64,000 nucleotides of DNA from Myotis daubentonii (lineage: Eukaryota > Chordata > Mammalia > Chiroptera > Vespertilionidae): NCBI RefSeq assembly GCF_963259705.1, contig NC_081848.1, positions 51,669,408-51,733,407 of the forward strand. The letters are read 5' to 3'. A model generated the notes under the pieces. The model saw only the letters and a program-made list of their open reading frames with translations. It made no database searches and was not told where the DNA came from. Shown here piece by piece: positions 1-10,795 of this stretch. Made by a program: the position numbers and the translations under genes. Numbering within the stretch: the stretch's first letter is position 1; the number at the start of each line of letters is the position of its first letter.

Positions 1-152
1 TGATCCCTGGTTCAATCCCAGGCCATGATCGGGAGGCAACCAATCGCAACTAGTAGATGTGTCTCTCTCTCCCTCCTTCCTCCCTACCACTCTCTAAAAA
101 TCAATGGAAAAAAATATATTTGGGTGAGGATTAACAACAACATCAAAAAAAG
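1..152 (+). repeat. Ves-type SINE, 5' part outside window
   Basis: This is the 3' half of a vespertilionid tRNA-derived SINE. Visible are the loop region ending in a ggaggcaaccaatcg-like motif, the CT-rich stretch and the A-rich tail with the ggtgaggattaac extension of older Ves subfamilies. It abuts the LDHA pseudogene, so it may mark where that pseudogene was cut off. The tRNA head lies beyond the window edge. Confidence 0.75.
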
Positions 153-153
153 A

Positions 154-1030
154 ATCTGCACCCTGATTTAGGGACTGATGCAGATAAGGAACAGTGGAAA
201 GAAGTTCACAAACAGGTCGTTGGCAGTGCTTATGAAAGACTACACACCCTGGGCCATTGGCCTATCTATAGCAGGCTTGGCAGAAAGTATAAAGAAGAAT
301 CTTAGGCAGGTGCATCTAATTTCCACCATGATTAAGGGTCTCTATGGAATGAAAGAAGTCTTCCTTAGTGTTCCTTTTATCTTGGGACAGAATGGAGTCT
401 CAGATGTTGTGAAGGTGGCTCTGACACCTGAGGAAGAGGCTCATTTGAAGAAGAGTGCAGACACCCTGTGGGGGATCCAGAAAGAGCTACAACTTCACTG
501 TCTAGGCTATAGCAGGATTTTAGTTGGAGATTGTGTATATTGTCCTTTTTAACTGATCTGTGACTAAGAACATCAGTTTCCTAAAGATAGAGATAGTAAT
601 GGTTCATAAAACCCAGCATCTGCATCCTGATGCTGGAGGGTCCTTATCTTGTGTAGTCCTAAACTGGTTAGTGTGAAATAGTTCCACCTCCTCAAAGGCA
701 GCACTGCCAATGTTGCACACACTATAGTTGCCCTTCAGACTAGATGTGTGTTCATTGTGTGTTATATAACTTATGGTTCCTTTACCCAACATGCCTAGTC
801 CAACTTTTTTTTTTCTCCAATCAATCACATCCTGGGATCCACTGTATAAGTCCAATACTACATGTCTTGTGCATAATTATTCCAAAGGATCTATTCTGTC
901 TAGTATATGTATCAGATTAGTGTACATTGCCATATAATGTAAAAAGAAAAGTCTACATATAAATAATGCAGTCAACTATCCAAGTGTCATACTAACTAAA
1001 ACACCAAATCAAATAAACCTTAAACGGTTG
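154..1030 (+). pseudogene. LDHA: LDHA processed pseudogene, 5'-truncated
   Basis: The sequence matches the C-terminal third of L-lactate dehydrogenase A followed by its long 3' UTR, without introns, so it is a retrocopy. It begins at the [14 protein letters not shown] region. A net frameshifting deletion removes the VIKLKG region near position 230. After it the frame reads [24 protein letters not shown] and [20 protein letters not shown]. One codon is lost after LYGMKE. A deletion at the end of the coding region removes the normal stop, so the frame runs into former UTR to a TAA at 550. The UTR match continues to the aataaacctt segment at about 1012-1030. The catalytic and NAD-binding N-terminal domain is absent. 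It cannot encode an enzyme. Confidence 0.92.
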
Positions 1031-2229
1031 GGCGAGAGGGAAGGTAGGTGAGGGGTCCATCACAGAGCAAGGGCAGTCCCTTCAGTACAGGAATGCCCGC
1101 ATGGTCCCACACAATTCAAGGCCAACCCAGGGAAGCAGATGTCATCTCATTGGCTGGAGGAGGAGAGGACATCATCAATCAAAAGACCCATTGATTTCAC
1201 AGAGTGACCGTTGGTCTCCAAAGCCCCCCGGAGGAGACAGACATGGCCACCCTAAAGACTGCTGGTTTGCATAGTGGGAAGCCTGAGGAGGAGTGCAGAG
1301 AGTAAAGGGAGACTTCCGTCACCCCAGCCCTCTCTAGCCAGCATTGTGTCAAAACATAGATGCATGAGTCTAAGCACAGGCACAAATGCAGCTCAAGACC
1401 GAGGGATAGCGATGGGCATCGATAGTCGAGAGCCACGAAGTAAGCTTTTATGGTACAGGAGTGAGAGTACAAAATTCAGCATGTCAGTACTGTCAGGCAG
1501 CTTAGTCTCATGTGGAAGAAATACCATGCAATCTTGCAGAAGCTAGTAGATAACCAGGCTGCTCTCCTGGATAGGGAACATCTTGTTGACCCCATATATG
1601 GGGTACAGGGTCAGACACAGACCCCAAGGGGAAAAACAAGGGCAAGACCCATGCAGATCCCATCTGAGATTGGGGGACCTGGACAGCACCAGAGAAGCCC
1701 TTAGAAATTTTTAAGGGAGTCACTCGAAAGTATGTTTGTGTGTGTAGGGTGAGGAGGGGGGACCTGGGCAGGGGCCTCTCTTACCTGGGTCTAAGAAAAG
1801 TACTGGCTTGAATTCAGGTTGGCCTGACTTCAAACCACTAATCCTGACCACTATAAAATATTGGGAATCATACCAAACTTCTTTTTTATAACAAAGCCAA
1901 GAATTAAAGCTTTAGATACAGATACAGATATGGGCAGACCCACTGTATTGCCCCATTTCTCCTTGTCCTATCAAATGTTCAAGCCCTGCCCTGCACCTAC
2001 TTTTGACAACCTTGCCCTCTCAGTAGGATCTACCTCCTTCATTCTTCTGACCTTCCTCTTTCTTCCTCACTCTGCTGTGTGTGAGACAGTCCCAGAACTT
2101 GGAAGCTAGGCACCAGGCACTATCGCTTCCTGGTAGCACAGGGCTGGGAGGGGCAGCATATCAGGCAGACTTTGTGGAGCACGTCAGTCAGGCAGAGACT
2201 GACTCTGGGGCAAGGCAGGACCTGGAAGA
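1031..2229. other. Unassigned sequence
   Basis: No gene or confidently named repeat is visible. Open frames here are short (under 95 codons), overlap on both strands and show no recognisable domain. A moderately CpG-bearing patch at 1380-1450 has no other promoter features. Confidence 0.4.
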
Positions 2230-2395
2230 ACAAATTGAAGATTAGGGTGATTTATGTGTTCATTTCTAGCCGTCAGTGGTGAGCTACTTTGAGGGAACAG
2301 CCATGTCTTATATATTCTCTTATCCCTTTATGCCTTGAACAATGCCTGTCACTGTGTGTGCGTGCGCTGAATAAATGAAAAGATAAAAAGATGAA
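2230..2395 (+). repeat. L2 LINE 3' end
   Basis: This resembles the terminal L2 segment: a 'gggaacagccatgtctta' stretch, then gcctgtcact and an ending in aataaatgaa. This is an old mammalian LINE remnant with no coding capacity. Confidence 0.6.
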
Positions 2396-3614
2396 TGACT
2401 GAAAGGTCCTGCCTTTGCCTGTTGAGATTGACTCAGAATTTAGGACAAGCTTGACCTTGTAGTTAGAACCATCTGCAGATCCAGCTGCAAGGAGTAGAGG
2501 AAGAGGAAGAGGAGGTGGATCTGAGATTAAATGTCTCCTTCTCCCACGCCCCAGAAGAATTTCATTGCAGGTTCCACTCCTTCCATAGTTGTGACTCAGT
2601 GCTGCCCTCGGGCAACCACCCTAGCCCCTCAGTAACAACAGTGCTGCCCAGGGGCAACTCTGCCTCCCATCAGAGACACAAAAATCCCCGGGGTTTCCTT
2701 AGAATCTCATCCCTGCTGTCACATGGGTCACTTATGAACTTATGAAACATCCAGTGGGTCACTCTTACTTTTCGAAATAGTTCCCAAGGGAGTTCCACAC
2801 CAGCGATAGGCTCATACCCCCTGGTGAACCACTCCTGGGATCTATCAATTGCTGTTTGCAGTCACCCAAGAACCTTAGTTTCAAATAATTAGCAGCTCCC
2901 TGGGAATGCTTACCTTTGCAAAATACCGCATGCTCATTTGAGCATAAAGAAGCATAAAGAGGCTCCTGATAGGAATATCAAAATCGCCTTTGAATACCGG
3001 ATAATTTATAGGTATGTTCATACCCTTCACTAAGCTCTAGGTGACAGCTTGGCATGCAATTAACAAAACAAAACAAAACCTGGCCTCTGATCTGCTGAAG
3101 AGCATATTGAATAGGCCTATCTCACAGATGGTGGGTGACTCTTGGTGCCTTTCTGTGGAGAGCGGTCATGTGGAAGAGAGTCTGTGGAGACAAGACCCCG
3201 GAAATATGAAGGCAGCTCCTGCCAGCTGCGCTAGGAAAACAAGGTTTAAAACCCAAGGCTGGCGGGGATCAGACCCTGTAGCTGGGTGTGGGGGTGGCTA
3301 GGGCCTCACTCTATGAAGGCAGTTTCTCCTGGTTACAGGACTGCTGCTGTTGCGTGCCCCTCCCACCCCACCCCTGCTCAGTGGTGCCAGCAGGCATACC
3401 TCAGGACAAACTGGTCATAGTGTATTCACTAAAGCAAGACTTGAGCCAATGATCATCATTACTTTTGTATCAAAATTCCAAACAGAATTCTAATGCTAAT
3501 GTCCCTCCAGGCTTCCTTTTACATGTAGAAACTTCTGTATGTCACCTCTCTCACCCCAAGGTAATAAAACTCCATTGAAATAATAATAATAATAATAATG
3601 GCTAATATTAATTG
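2396..3614. other. Unassigned sequence with a short (AAT)n
   Basis: No gene is seen. A short AAT microsatellite occupies about 3580-3599, just before an L2 fragment. Confidence 0.4.
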
Positions 3615-4220
3615 TTCCCTTAAGTGTCAGAAACTACAGTGATCTTTCTAAAACACAAAGCTGGTCATACCATTTTCCCAATCCTAGCCCTTCACTGATG
3701 CTTCATCACCCATGGGCTATGCCCACACTCTTCACTTACATACATGTGTTCCATGATCTGCCTCAGCCTACCATTCTAACTTTACTTCCTGTCAGTCCCC
3801 CTCCCCACCCCACCCCCCATACAGCCTCTGGTCTAGCCACACCAGCCACCCACCATTTCAGGAACAAGCCTCCTCCCATCAGGCCCCTTTCCTCTCCCTC
3901 TGCTTTCAGGGAGGCTTTTTCTTCTTTGGCAAGTTTCTACTCAACCTTCACCATATAGCTCAGAAGTCACCTTCTCTATGGTGACCTCCCTCACTCTTCC
4001 AGGAGTTTCCTTTTCCATGCTCGCCTACCAGTTTGTTTTCATCTGCGTAGAGTCCTACGCCAATGACTGTTTCCATATCTGACTCTTCCTATAGGCCTTA
4101 ACTCCCCAAGACAGAAACTGGTGGGCACATCTTTGTGTAACCAGGGTGCTGGCTGTCTCCGTGTCCTGCAGCTCCAGAATGCACATGTGCTGTCTGCGCT
4201 CACCCTGAGCCCACCCAGTG
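3615..4220 (+). repeat. L2 LINE fragment
   Basis: The order of segments follows the L2 3' region: gatctttctaaaacacaaa, the ccatgatctgcctcagcct stretch, a pyrimidine-rich block, the tcagaagtcacc segment and the final aactccccaagacagaaact stretch. It is diverged and contains no intact reverse transcriptase frame. Confidence 0.75.
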
Positions 4221-4812
4221 CCCAGTGCAGTATCTCTCGAGGACCTGTGATCCACCTGGGAGCAATGCAGACTGTGTGGGAGCGGTGAAGGGTGACTCAC
4301 AGGGCACACCCCACCACAAACAACTGAAAACTGGTCATCAGTTGTCTTCCCATGAAATTTCCTCCTTGGCCATGCTACAACCAGGGGCTTTTCTCTCTTC
4401 CCCTCCCCCAAAGAGTACCCCATTGTGTTGGCTCTTTTCTCCTCTATTTTTATGTATGCATATATATAAATGTTGCTTTTATAGGAATTGATTTTAAAAA
4501 TGCAAACAGAACATAAGAGTGAAAACTAAAATTAAAGTACCATATCTCTTTTACACCCAGTTTCACTTTCCAGAAATGACTGCTTTCTTTACAATGTTTC
4601 TATTTTGAGTTCTGGTGGTTACCACCTAAACTTTAACTTCTATACTTAGATCTTATTTATCCATTGTAGACAATATCTACTGACTCCTCAATGAGAAATA
4701 TGGTGAAATCAGCATACTTAATCCACTCCCATTTTCTTTTTCCATTCCCTCTCTCCTTTTCTTGATCTTTGTGATAGTCTTAATCTGTGTTCTTCTGGTA
4801 ATTATCATTAAA
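4221..4812. other. Unassigned sequence
   Basis: AT-rich DNA without a recognisable gene. It is the target region of the following Helitron. Confidence 0.4.
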
Positions 4813-5273
4813 CTAGAGGTCCAGTGCACAAAAATTTGTGCACTTGCGGTGGGTCCCTCAGCCCAGCCTGTACCCTCTCACAGTCTGGGACCCCTCAGGG
4901 GTTGTCCACCTGCTGGCTTAGGCCTGCTCTCCAGGGGATCGGGCCTAAGGTGGCAGTCAGATATCCCTCTGGCAGCCTGGGAGCCCTCGGGGAATGTCCG
5001 CTTGCCAGCAGGGAGCAGGCCTAAGCTGCAGTCAGACATCCTTAGCGCTGCTGAGGAGGCGGGAGAGGCTCCCACCACCACCGCTGTACTGGCAGCCATC
5101 AGCCTGGCTTGTGGCTGAGCAGAGCTCCCCCTGTGGGAGCACACTGACCACCAGGGGGCAGCTCCTGCATTGAGCGTCTGCCCCCTGGTGGTCAGTGTGT
5201 GTCATAGTGACCAGTCATTCCCAGTAATTCTGTGTTAGGGTCAATTTGCATATTACCCTTTTATTATATAGGA
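4813..5273 (-). mobile_element. HeliBat-type Helitron, non-autonomous
   Basis: The element is in minus orientation. The reverse complement starts TCCTATATAATAAAAGG and ends in the GTGCAC-type hairpin followed by CTCTAG. It lies between A (4812) and T (5274), as expected for Helitron insertion between A and T. An inverted repeat around 5125-5205 (ctgaccaccagggggcag and its reverse complement) is typical of HeliBat interiors. No Rep/helicase frame is present, so it depended on an autonomous partner. Confidence 0.88.
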
Positions 5274-5911
5274 TAGAGGCCTGGTGCATGGGTGGGAGCC
5301 GGCTGGTTTGCCCTGAAGGGTGTCCCAGATCAGGGTGGGGGTCCCACTGGGGTTTCTGGCCAGCCTGGGTGAGGGGCTGAGGGCCGTTTTCAGGCTGGCC
5401 ACACCCCCTTCAGGGTCGGGGAATCCCACTGGGGTGCCTGGCCAGCCTGGGTGAGGGGCTGATGGCCATTTTCAGGCTGGCCACACACCCCAGTGACCCA
5501 AGCTCCCAGCCTCTCCTTTTTTTTCTGGGATTTATTTATCTTCTATAATTGAAACTTTGTAGCCTTGAGCAGAGCCCAGGTCCGGCTGGAAGCCTGGGTT
5601 GCCAGCCCCTCCTTGAATGAAGGCCACGGCGGGCTGGAAGCAGGTATCTGGGATTTATTTATCTTCTATAATTGAAACTTTGTAGCCTTGAGCAGAGCCG
5701 AGGGCCGGCCAGGGCAGGCGGGAAGCTTGGCTTCCTCCATTGCCAGGGACAACCCAAGCCTCCTGTTCGCTCCAGCTCCGTGGCTGCCACCATCTTAGTT
5801 GGATTAATTTGCATAATCGCTCCTGATTGGCTGGTGGGCGTGGCTGGCGGGCGTGGCTTGAGCATAGCAGAGGGATGGTTAATTTGCATGTTTCTCTTTT
5901 ATTATATAGGA
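5274..5911 (-). mobile_element. HeliBat-type Helitron abutting the previous one
   Basis: A second minus-oriented Helitron begins at tagaggcctggtgcat (a decayed CTAG end) and finishes in the TATATAGGA-type 5' terminus. Internally a segment starting tctgggatttatttatcttc occurs twice (about 5523-5577 and 5647-5700), a local duplication of roughly 55 bp about 124 bp apart. It shares the start and strand of the upstream element, so the two form a head-to-tail pair. Confidence 0.83.
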
Positions 5912-5933
5912 TAATACACTTAAGCCTCTATAT

Positions 5934-6137
5934 CTGGGGTCCTCAAACTTTTTAAACAGGGGGCCATTTCACTGTCCCTCAGACCGTTGGAGGGCCAGAC
6001 TATAGTTTAAAAAAAAACTATGAACAAATTCCTATGCACACTGCACATATCTTATTTTGAAGTAAAAAAACAAAATGGGAACAAATACAATATTTGTATT
6101 TGTATGTGGCCTGCAGGCTGTAGTTTGAGGACCCCTG
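5934..6137 (+). mobile_element. Non-autonomous hAT MITE (OposCharlie-like)
   Basis: Terminal inverted repeats read ctggggtcctcaaac and gtttgaggacccctg. A perfect 8-bp target duplication, CTCTATAT, flanks it (5926-5933 and 6138-6145). The interior (ggccatttcactgtccctcag and tgaacaaattcctatgcac) is familiar from bat hAT MITEs of the OposCharlie group. That family name is from memory. At 204 bp it has no coding potential. Confidence 0.85.
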
Positions 6138-6534
6138 CTCTATATCCTGATCCATCAAATTTATACATATTTATACACTTGCTCTCTATTAAATGCACTT
6201 CCAGTGTCGTTCACTTTTGCCCTTATGTCATTCTGTTTTTTTCAACTTACCCTATTTTATCATGTCAAGGTATTCATACTATTTGAATGTTGTAGTACAA
6301 TCATAATTGAGTTTTCTTGTCTATAGGTTGGTTTCTAAAGTAGAATAATAATACACAGAATTCAAATAATATGACTATGTAACAATTATTCACAGTAAAA
6401 CCAAGTGGTGTGGCTGGGTCATAAGAAGTTCTGGGACCATTTTGAATTTTACATCTTTCATCACCTTTAAAAATAATGGAAATTGGTCTGTTCAACAGTC
6501 TATCTTCCTCTTCAATCTGTGTTAGTAATATGTA

Positions 6535-6607
6535 CTATGCCAGGCCATCATCTCGTCTCTTTAAATTCTTGAATTTATTGTCACAGGGTTGAATCTCCCT
6601 GTTTTGT

Positions 6608-6649
<42 letters not shown>

Positions 6650-7150
6650 CATTTAGGTTTGTTAAGGGCTTAGCTATTTAAGGAAGCAGCTTTTAGGTTT
6701 ATTTAAGCTTTTAAATAAGTGTTATAGTTACATTTAAAAAATACATTTTAATAAACTAATATTTAATTAAGTTTCTTTTGGTTTATTATTGCTTCATCAG
6801 TTCCTTAAGGCAAGTCCTTAGTTTCCTTACTTTTTAATCTTTCTTTGCTAATTGTGAGGATGTTATAGGCCATAAATTTCCCCTGAGGACTGCCTTTGCT
6901 GGGTCATTGGTTTTCAGCCTTGTGTTTCCCTTTTTTATTGCTTTTTAGCATAGAAATTTCTCTTTTGATTTCCTCATTGAGCCAAAGATTATCTAGGAGC
7001 ATATTTCTTAATTCTTAAGTAAATATTTTCTTTCATCTTTTAATAATTTATTTTTAAAGGTATTAGATTATGATAAAAAATTTTTGCGCCTCAAATTGCT
7101 ACTTTAAAATATGTTGAAAGTTTTCTTTTTGGCTTGGCAAGTGATTTCTA
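6535..7150 (-). repeat. L1 ORF2 remnant
   Basis: Read on the minus strand, the region around 6830-6920 translates to a segment like L1 ORF2 (AVLRGNLWPI, compare the usual AVLRGKFIA). It is followed by a lysine-rich helix corresponding to the KELEKEQ area. Many stops and indels make it non-coding. A CT microsatellite (about 6609-6647) interrupts it. Confidence 0.65.
6609..6647. repeat. (CT)n microsatellite
   Basis: About 19 uninterrupted CT units inside the L1 remnant. Confidence 0.95.
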
Positions 7151-7419
7151 ATGTGTTTGCTGCAAGCAAGTATAATCTTCAATAAATAAGATGGAAGAAC
7201 AACCTTTATTATTCCCAGTATTGGGCGGAATAACTAGTAGGTGACGATTGTATGGCTCATTTGGGCAAGCAACATAGATGGAACTAATTTTCTTCTCAGT
7301 GAATGTGATGTCAGTTGATGGCAGCTCCATCCATGTTTGTTCTCAGCCAAGGACCTTGGAGTTTGCTGGACTCCTCTTTTTCTCTTCCTTTCCAATTAGG
7401 CAATACTATATATTTAAAA

Positions 7420-7580
7420 GATAGCCAGAGTCCAACCACATGTCATCACTGCCACTGCCATTACCCAGGTGCAAACCCCATCCTCTCTCCCTACAATCAG
7501 TAGGCTCTTAACAGGTCTCCCTGGCTGCCACTCTCCCCAGTACAGCAGCAACGGGATCCTCGTAACAGTAAGGAGAGCAT
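7420..7580 (+). repeat. L2 LINE fragment
   Basis: Contains the L2-like aacaggtctccctggctgcc stretch followed by a cagcagcaacgggatc segment. Short and diverged. Confidence 0.5.
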
Positions 7581-8442
7581 TTCCTCACCATAGTTTCCTT
7601 TTTTGCGGAGAAGGCCCTTGGTGGGTTGCTGGCCTTCTCCTGACAGGCTGGCCCAGCAGGGAAACTCGGGATGTGTGGGCAGCCGCGCTGGAGAGGAGGA
7701 GGGGGGCTTGCCCCAGGTGTCTGCGTTGAGAGACTGCATCGGAGCACTCTGGGAACTCTCTGAAAGAACCAATAGACACTTTGAGGGAAGCTATTTATTG
7801 ACAATCCAGTTGCAGGGTTAATGCCATTATTATTTGGAAAAGGAAAGTGTGATTTTCTTGATAGCAGGTTTTTAAGGTCGGAATCATTTATATTACAGTG
7901 GATTTTGCAAAATGTTCTTGCCCAGATTGATCTTCAGGAATGAATGATTTACTTGCAGTGCTCTAGTGTGAACTTTCCTGTCTTGGTTGTTTCTTCCAGA
8001 GGAGAAAATAGTGACATTTTCCTCTCAGCCAGAAGCTCGCTGACGGAGCTTACAATATCACCGTCTGACTGACGCAAATGTGTGGTTTCCTCTGAGCTGC
8101 GCACTTTGTAAAGGAACCAAGGCTGGAGCCTTTGTTCCAGCTCTTCCAAACCGAGTGCGGGGAGACCTACTGAGTTGGAGGATGGCCACTCTATTTCACT
8201 GGAAGAGCAGTTACCTGATACTGCACACACGGGGATGAACACAAGCAGCCTTTATCTGAGTTACCCGATCACAGTTCTATGCAACTTTCATTGCTGGCTT
8301 GGCTGCAAGAGACAGGAAGGGGTTTCCAAGGAAGCCTCAGGTATAACAACACTTTCCAGAGTCAACAGCCTTCCTACCCAGGCACTGCCTTAGCTGTCAT
8401 GAGCTGAGACCCATGTCATCTTTTACCTAAGGAACCTCACCC
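7581..8442. other. Unassigned, apparently unique sequence
   Basis: No repeat or gene recognised. Frames of up to about 98 codons open on both strands, as expected for GC-moderate DNA, without recognisable domains. Confidence 0.4.
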
Positions 8443-8557
<115 letters not shown>

Positions 8558-8819
8558 GTTCCCAGGATCTATATAGCTTGTCCTCATTTTTTACACCTCA
8601 AAAATATTTTGGAAAGGAACTTTTCTACAATGTGTCTTGGCTGCTTCCTGTCCCCACTTCCCTGCACAAACACAGGGCTGCTTCTGTGCATAAAACAAAA
8701 ATCATTTCAGAAAGCAGAGCTGAACAGGCCAGGAGCCTTGGCCCAGCGTCAGCAGCCTGCCTGTGTCAGGAGGGAGGGAGACCACGTCTCTATTGAGCAT
8801 TTTCAGTGAACCACTTTGC

Positions 8820-9127
8820 CTGTTTACTCACCCAAGCTTTGTCTTATCTTCTCCTTTATATGATTTCACAGAGACTCAGAGTGGTTATGGAAAGGCTCAT
8901 GGCCCCCTCCTTAGTCCAAATTCCTATTCCTCTGATCTGGATTCTTGCAATGGCTTTCTAAGGAACTTCTCCACTTGAAATCTTTTTACCCTGAAGCTAA
9001 AATGAAGTTTTCAAAGTGCATATCTGATCAGGTGGTGACTCATACATTACAACCACCACCCCCGCCCCACTGCTACAACTCCTCCATTGTCATCCATGCG
9101 CTTGGCACAGGACCTCATGCCCGATGG
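8820..9127 (+). repeat. L2 LINE, 5' segment split by a hAT
   Basis: The aatggctttctaaggaactt and catatctgatcaggtggtga stretches correspond to L2. The sequence continues after the hAT at 10286, so the hAT inserted into an existing L2. Confidence 0.55.
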
Positions 9128-9224
9128 CAGTGGTCGGCAAACCGCGGCTCGCGAGCCACATGCGGCTCTTTGGCCCCTTGAGTGTGGCTCTTCCACAAAA
9201 TACCACATGTGCGGTATTTTAAAT

Positions 9225-9767
9225 ATGAGGGAAGCTTTTCTCAACAGGTTTCAGGAATTCAGAAACAGCAAAGCGACGTTAGCCTTTGTTAAAAAACCTC
9301 TCAATGCTACTGTAACAGAATTAAATTTTTCTCCCTTTAATATTGACATTGGCAACTTTGAAATGCAGTTGCTGGATTTATAAAACAAAGAACTGTGGAG
9401 CTCGAAATTTGAACGTCTTTGTGCTGATATAGAAATATTGGAGAAAAACAAATGTTAACTTAGTTCACAGCACAAGTGGTCTGCTTTGAAAGACCTGGAG
9501 AAGGAAGATATGTTGATTGTTAACATCTGGAATAGTATTCCTGACTCATAAAATCAACTGAAAAAACTAGCATTTGCTGTTCTTTCCTTATTCGGGTCTA
9601 CATATTTATGCGAACAATCATTTTCAAGCATGAACCTTATCAAGAGTAAATTGAGAAGTCGTCTTATTGATGAGAACCTGGAATCGTGCCTAAAATTAAA
9701 AACAACAACATACAAACCTGATTTACCCAAACTTTCAAAGGAGATGCAAGGTGATTGTTCACATTAG
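9225..9767 (+). pseudogene. hAT transposase C-terminal remnant
   Basis: A single reading frame of 180 codons from ATG 9225 to TAG 9765 is interrupted by only three TAA stops (after LLDL, after EKNKC and after IPDS). Its last third carries the hAT dimerisation-domain signature: LAFAVLSLFGSTYLCEQSFS, then MNLIKSKLRSRLIDENLESC. This resembles Charlie/SPIN-type and GTF2IRD2-derived transposases. The frame is otherwise uninterrupted by frameshifts, which argues for a recent origin. The upstream two thirds of a full transposase are absent, so it was already a deletion derivative. Confidence 0.85.
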
Positions 9768-9937
9768 TGTTTGTCAGTCATTGTCATGATTTAATTTTAT
9801 GGATATTGTAAGGTAAATTGTAAGGAATTTAATTTTATCAATAAATAATATTGTTATTAAGTATGATATCAAGTTTTATTCAACATATCTATAGTTTAAC
9901 TAAGACTTAAAACTTTAAAGTTTATTAAGTTAATTTT

Positions 9938-10153
9938 AGGGAACGTTGTGGAGTGAAAGAAGATATAGTGTCGAGGATTGAGAAAGGTAGTTTGAGATGG
10001 TTTGGACATATAGAGAGGATGAACGAAAGGAGATAGACGAAGCAAGTATACAAGATGAGTGTGGATGGGAGAGTTGGAAGGGGTCGACCTCAGCAAACGT
10101 ACCTCAATCAGATTGAGGACATTTTAGCAAAGACCAGCTTAGGAGTACCCTAA
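9938..10153 (+). pseudogene. Non-LTR retrotransposon RT C-terminal fragment captured in hAT
   Basis: The frame starting at 9938 reads RERCGVKEDIVSRIEKGS, then LRWFGHIERMNERR, a TAG stop, and TKQVYKMSVDGRVGRGRP followed by a YLNQIEDIL segment. 'LRWFGHxxRM...GRGRP' is the familiar C-terminal tail of jockey/RTE-like non-LTR reverse transcriptases in arthropods. It does not match mammalian L1, L2 or CR1. A second copy of the family (52984-53200, minus) has the same layout and the same stop, so the fragment was already dead when the element multiplied. An arthropod source is an inference. Confidence 0.72.
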
Positions 10154-10285
10154 TTAAGTTAATAACAACGTACCTAACTATATAGTTTAAGTTTAAAAAA
10201 TTTGGCTTTCAAAAGAAATTTTAGTTGTTGTACTGTTGATATTTGACTCTGTTGACTAATGGGTTTGCCGACCACTGCCCTATAG

Positions 10286-10795
10286 TAACCAATGCAGATT
10301 GCATGATCTGTCCCCTCCTCTCTCTTCAGCCTCATCTCATCCTCCTTTCCTTTCACCCTCTGGGCTTTAAACCAACTCTTTGTGCCATGTTTCTCTGGCA
10401 CAAGACCTTCCCCCATGCTATTGCCCCCACCTCAGGAGCCACTGGGGGCCCTTCTCCCTGGCCCCACCCAGGCCTCAGTTCACTCCTGTCTGTCCTTCAG
10501 CTGACAGCTCCCCTGTCTCCTCCCCCAGGTAAGCCTGGACTTGCTCCCCAGCTGTGTTACACCCACTTAGAGGCCTGTGTGTGCTGCTATCAGAGCACTT
10601 GCCACCATTTACAAAGAGCATTTTTATTTTATGAGCATTTGATTATCTTCTGACTTCCTTACCAGGCTGGCATGGACTGGGTCTTTTGTTTTACTCACCA
10701 TTGTATTTTGGATGCCTCCCACAGTGCCCGGTCTAAGGTAGGCACTCCATACTCATTGTGTAAATATAACTGAACAGGAATGAATGAAACAAGAC
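10286..10795 (+). repeat. L2 LINE, 3' segment after the hAT
   Basis: Continues the L2 interrupted at 9127: tgcatgatctgtcccctcct, a pyrimidine-rich block, a 'ttaccaggctggcatggact' area and the terminal gcactccatactc/gaatgaatgaa motif. The open 136-codon frame at 10243-10653 is a by-product of L2 composition. Confidence 0.7.

Larger units (their letters stand above)
9128..10277 (+). mobile_element. hAT transposon with decayed transposase and captured LINE fragment
   Basis: This 1150-bp element has inverted ends CAGTGGTCGGCAAACC and GGTTTGCCGACCACTG. Imperfect 8-bp duplications flank it (CCCGATGG at 9120-9127, CCCTATAG at 10278-10285). After the 5' end comes the C-terminal part of a hAT transposase (9225-9767). 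Next are an AT-rich stretch and a fragment of a non-LTR retrotransposon (9938-10153), then the 3' end. The N-terminal BED and catalytic parts of the transposase are missing. The same ends recur at 28173, 48532 and 52860, so this is one family with several length variants. Its sequence is too broken to encode activity. Confidence 0.9.

Noticed and set aside
10243..10653. Plus-strand frame of 136 codons
   Set aside because: Begins in the hAT 3' end and continues in an antique L2. Not a protein-coding unit.
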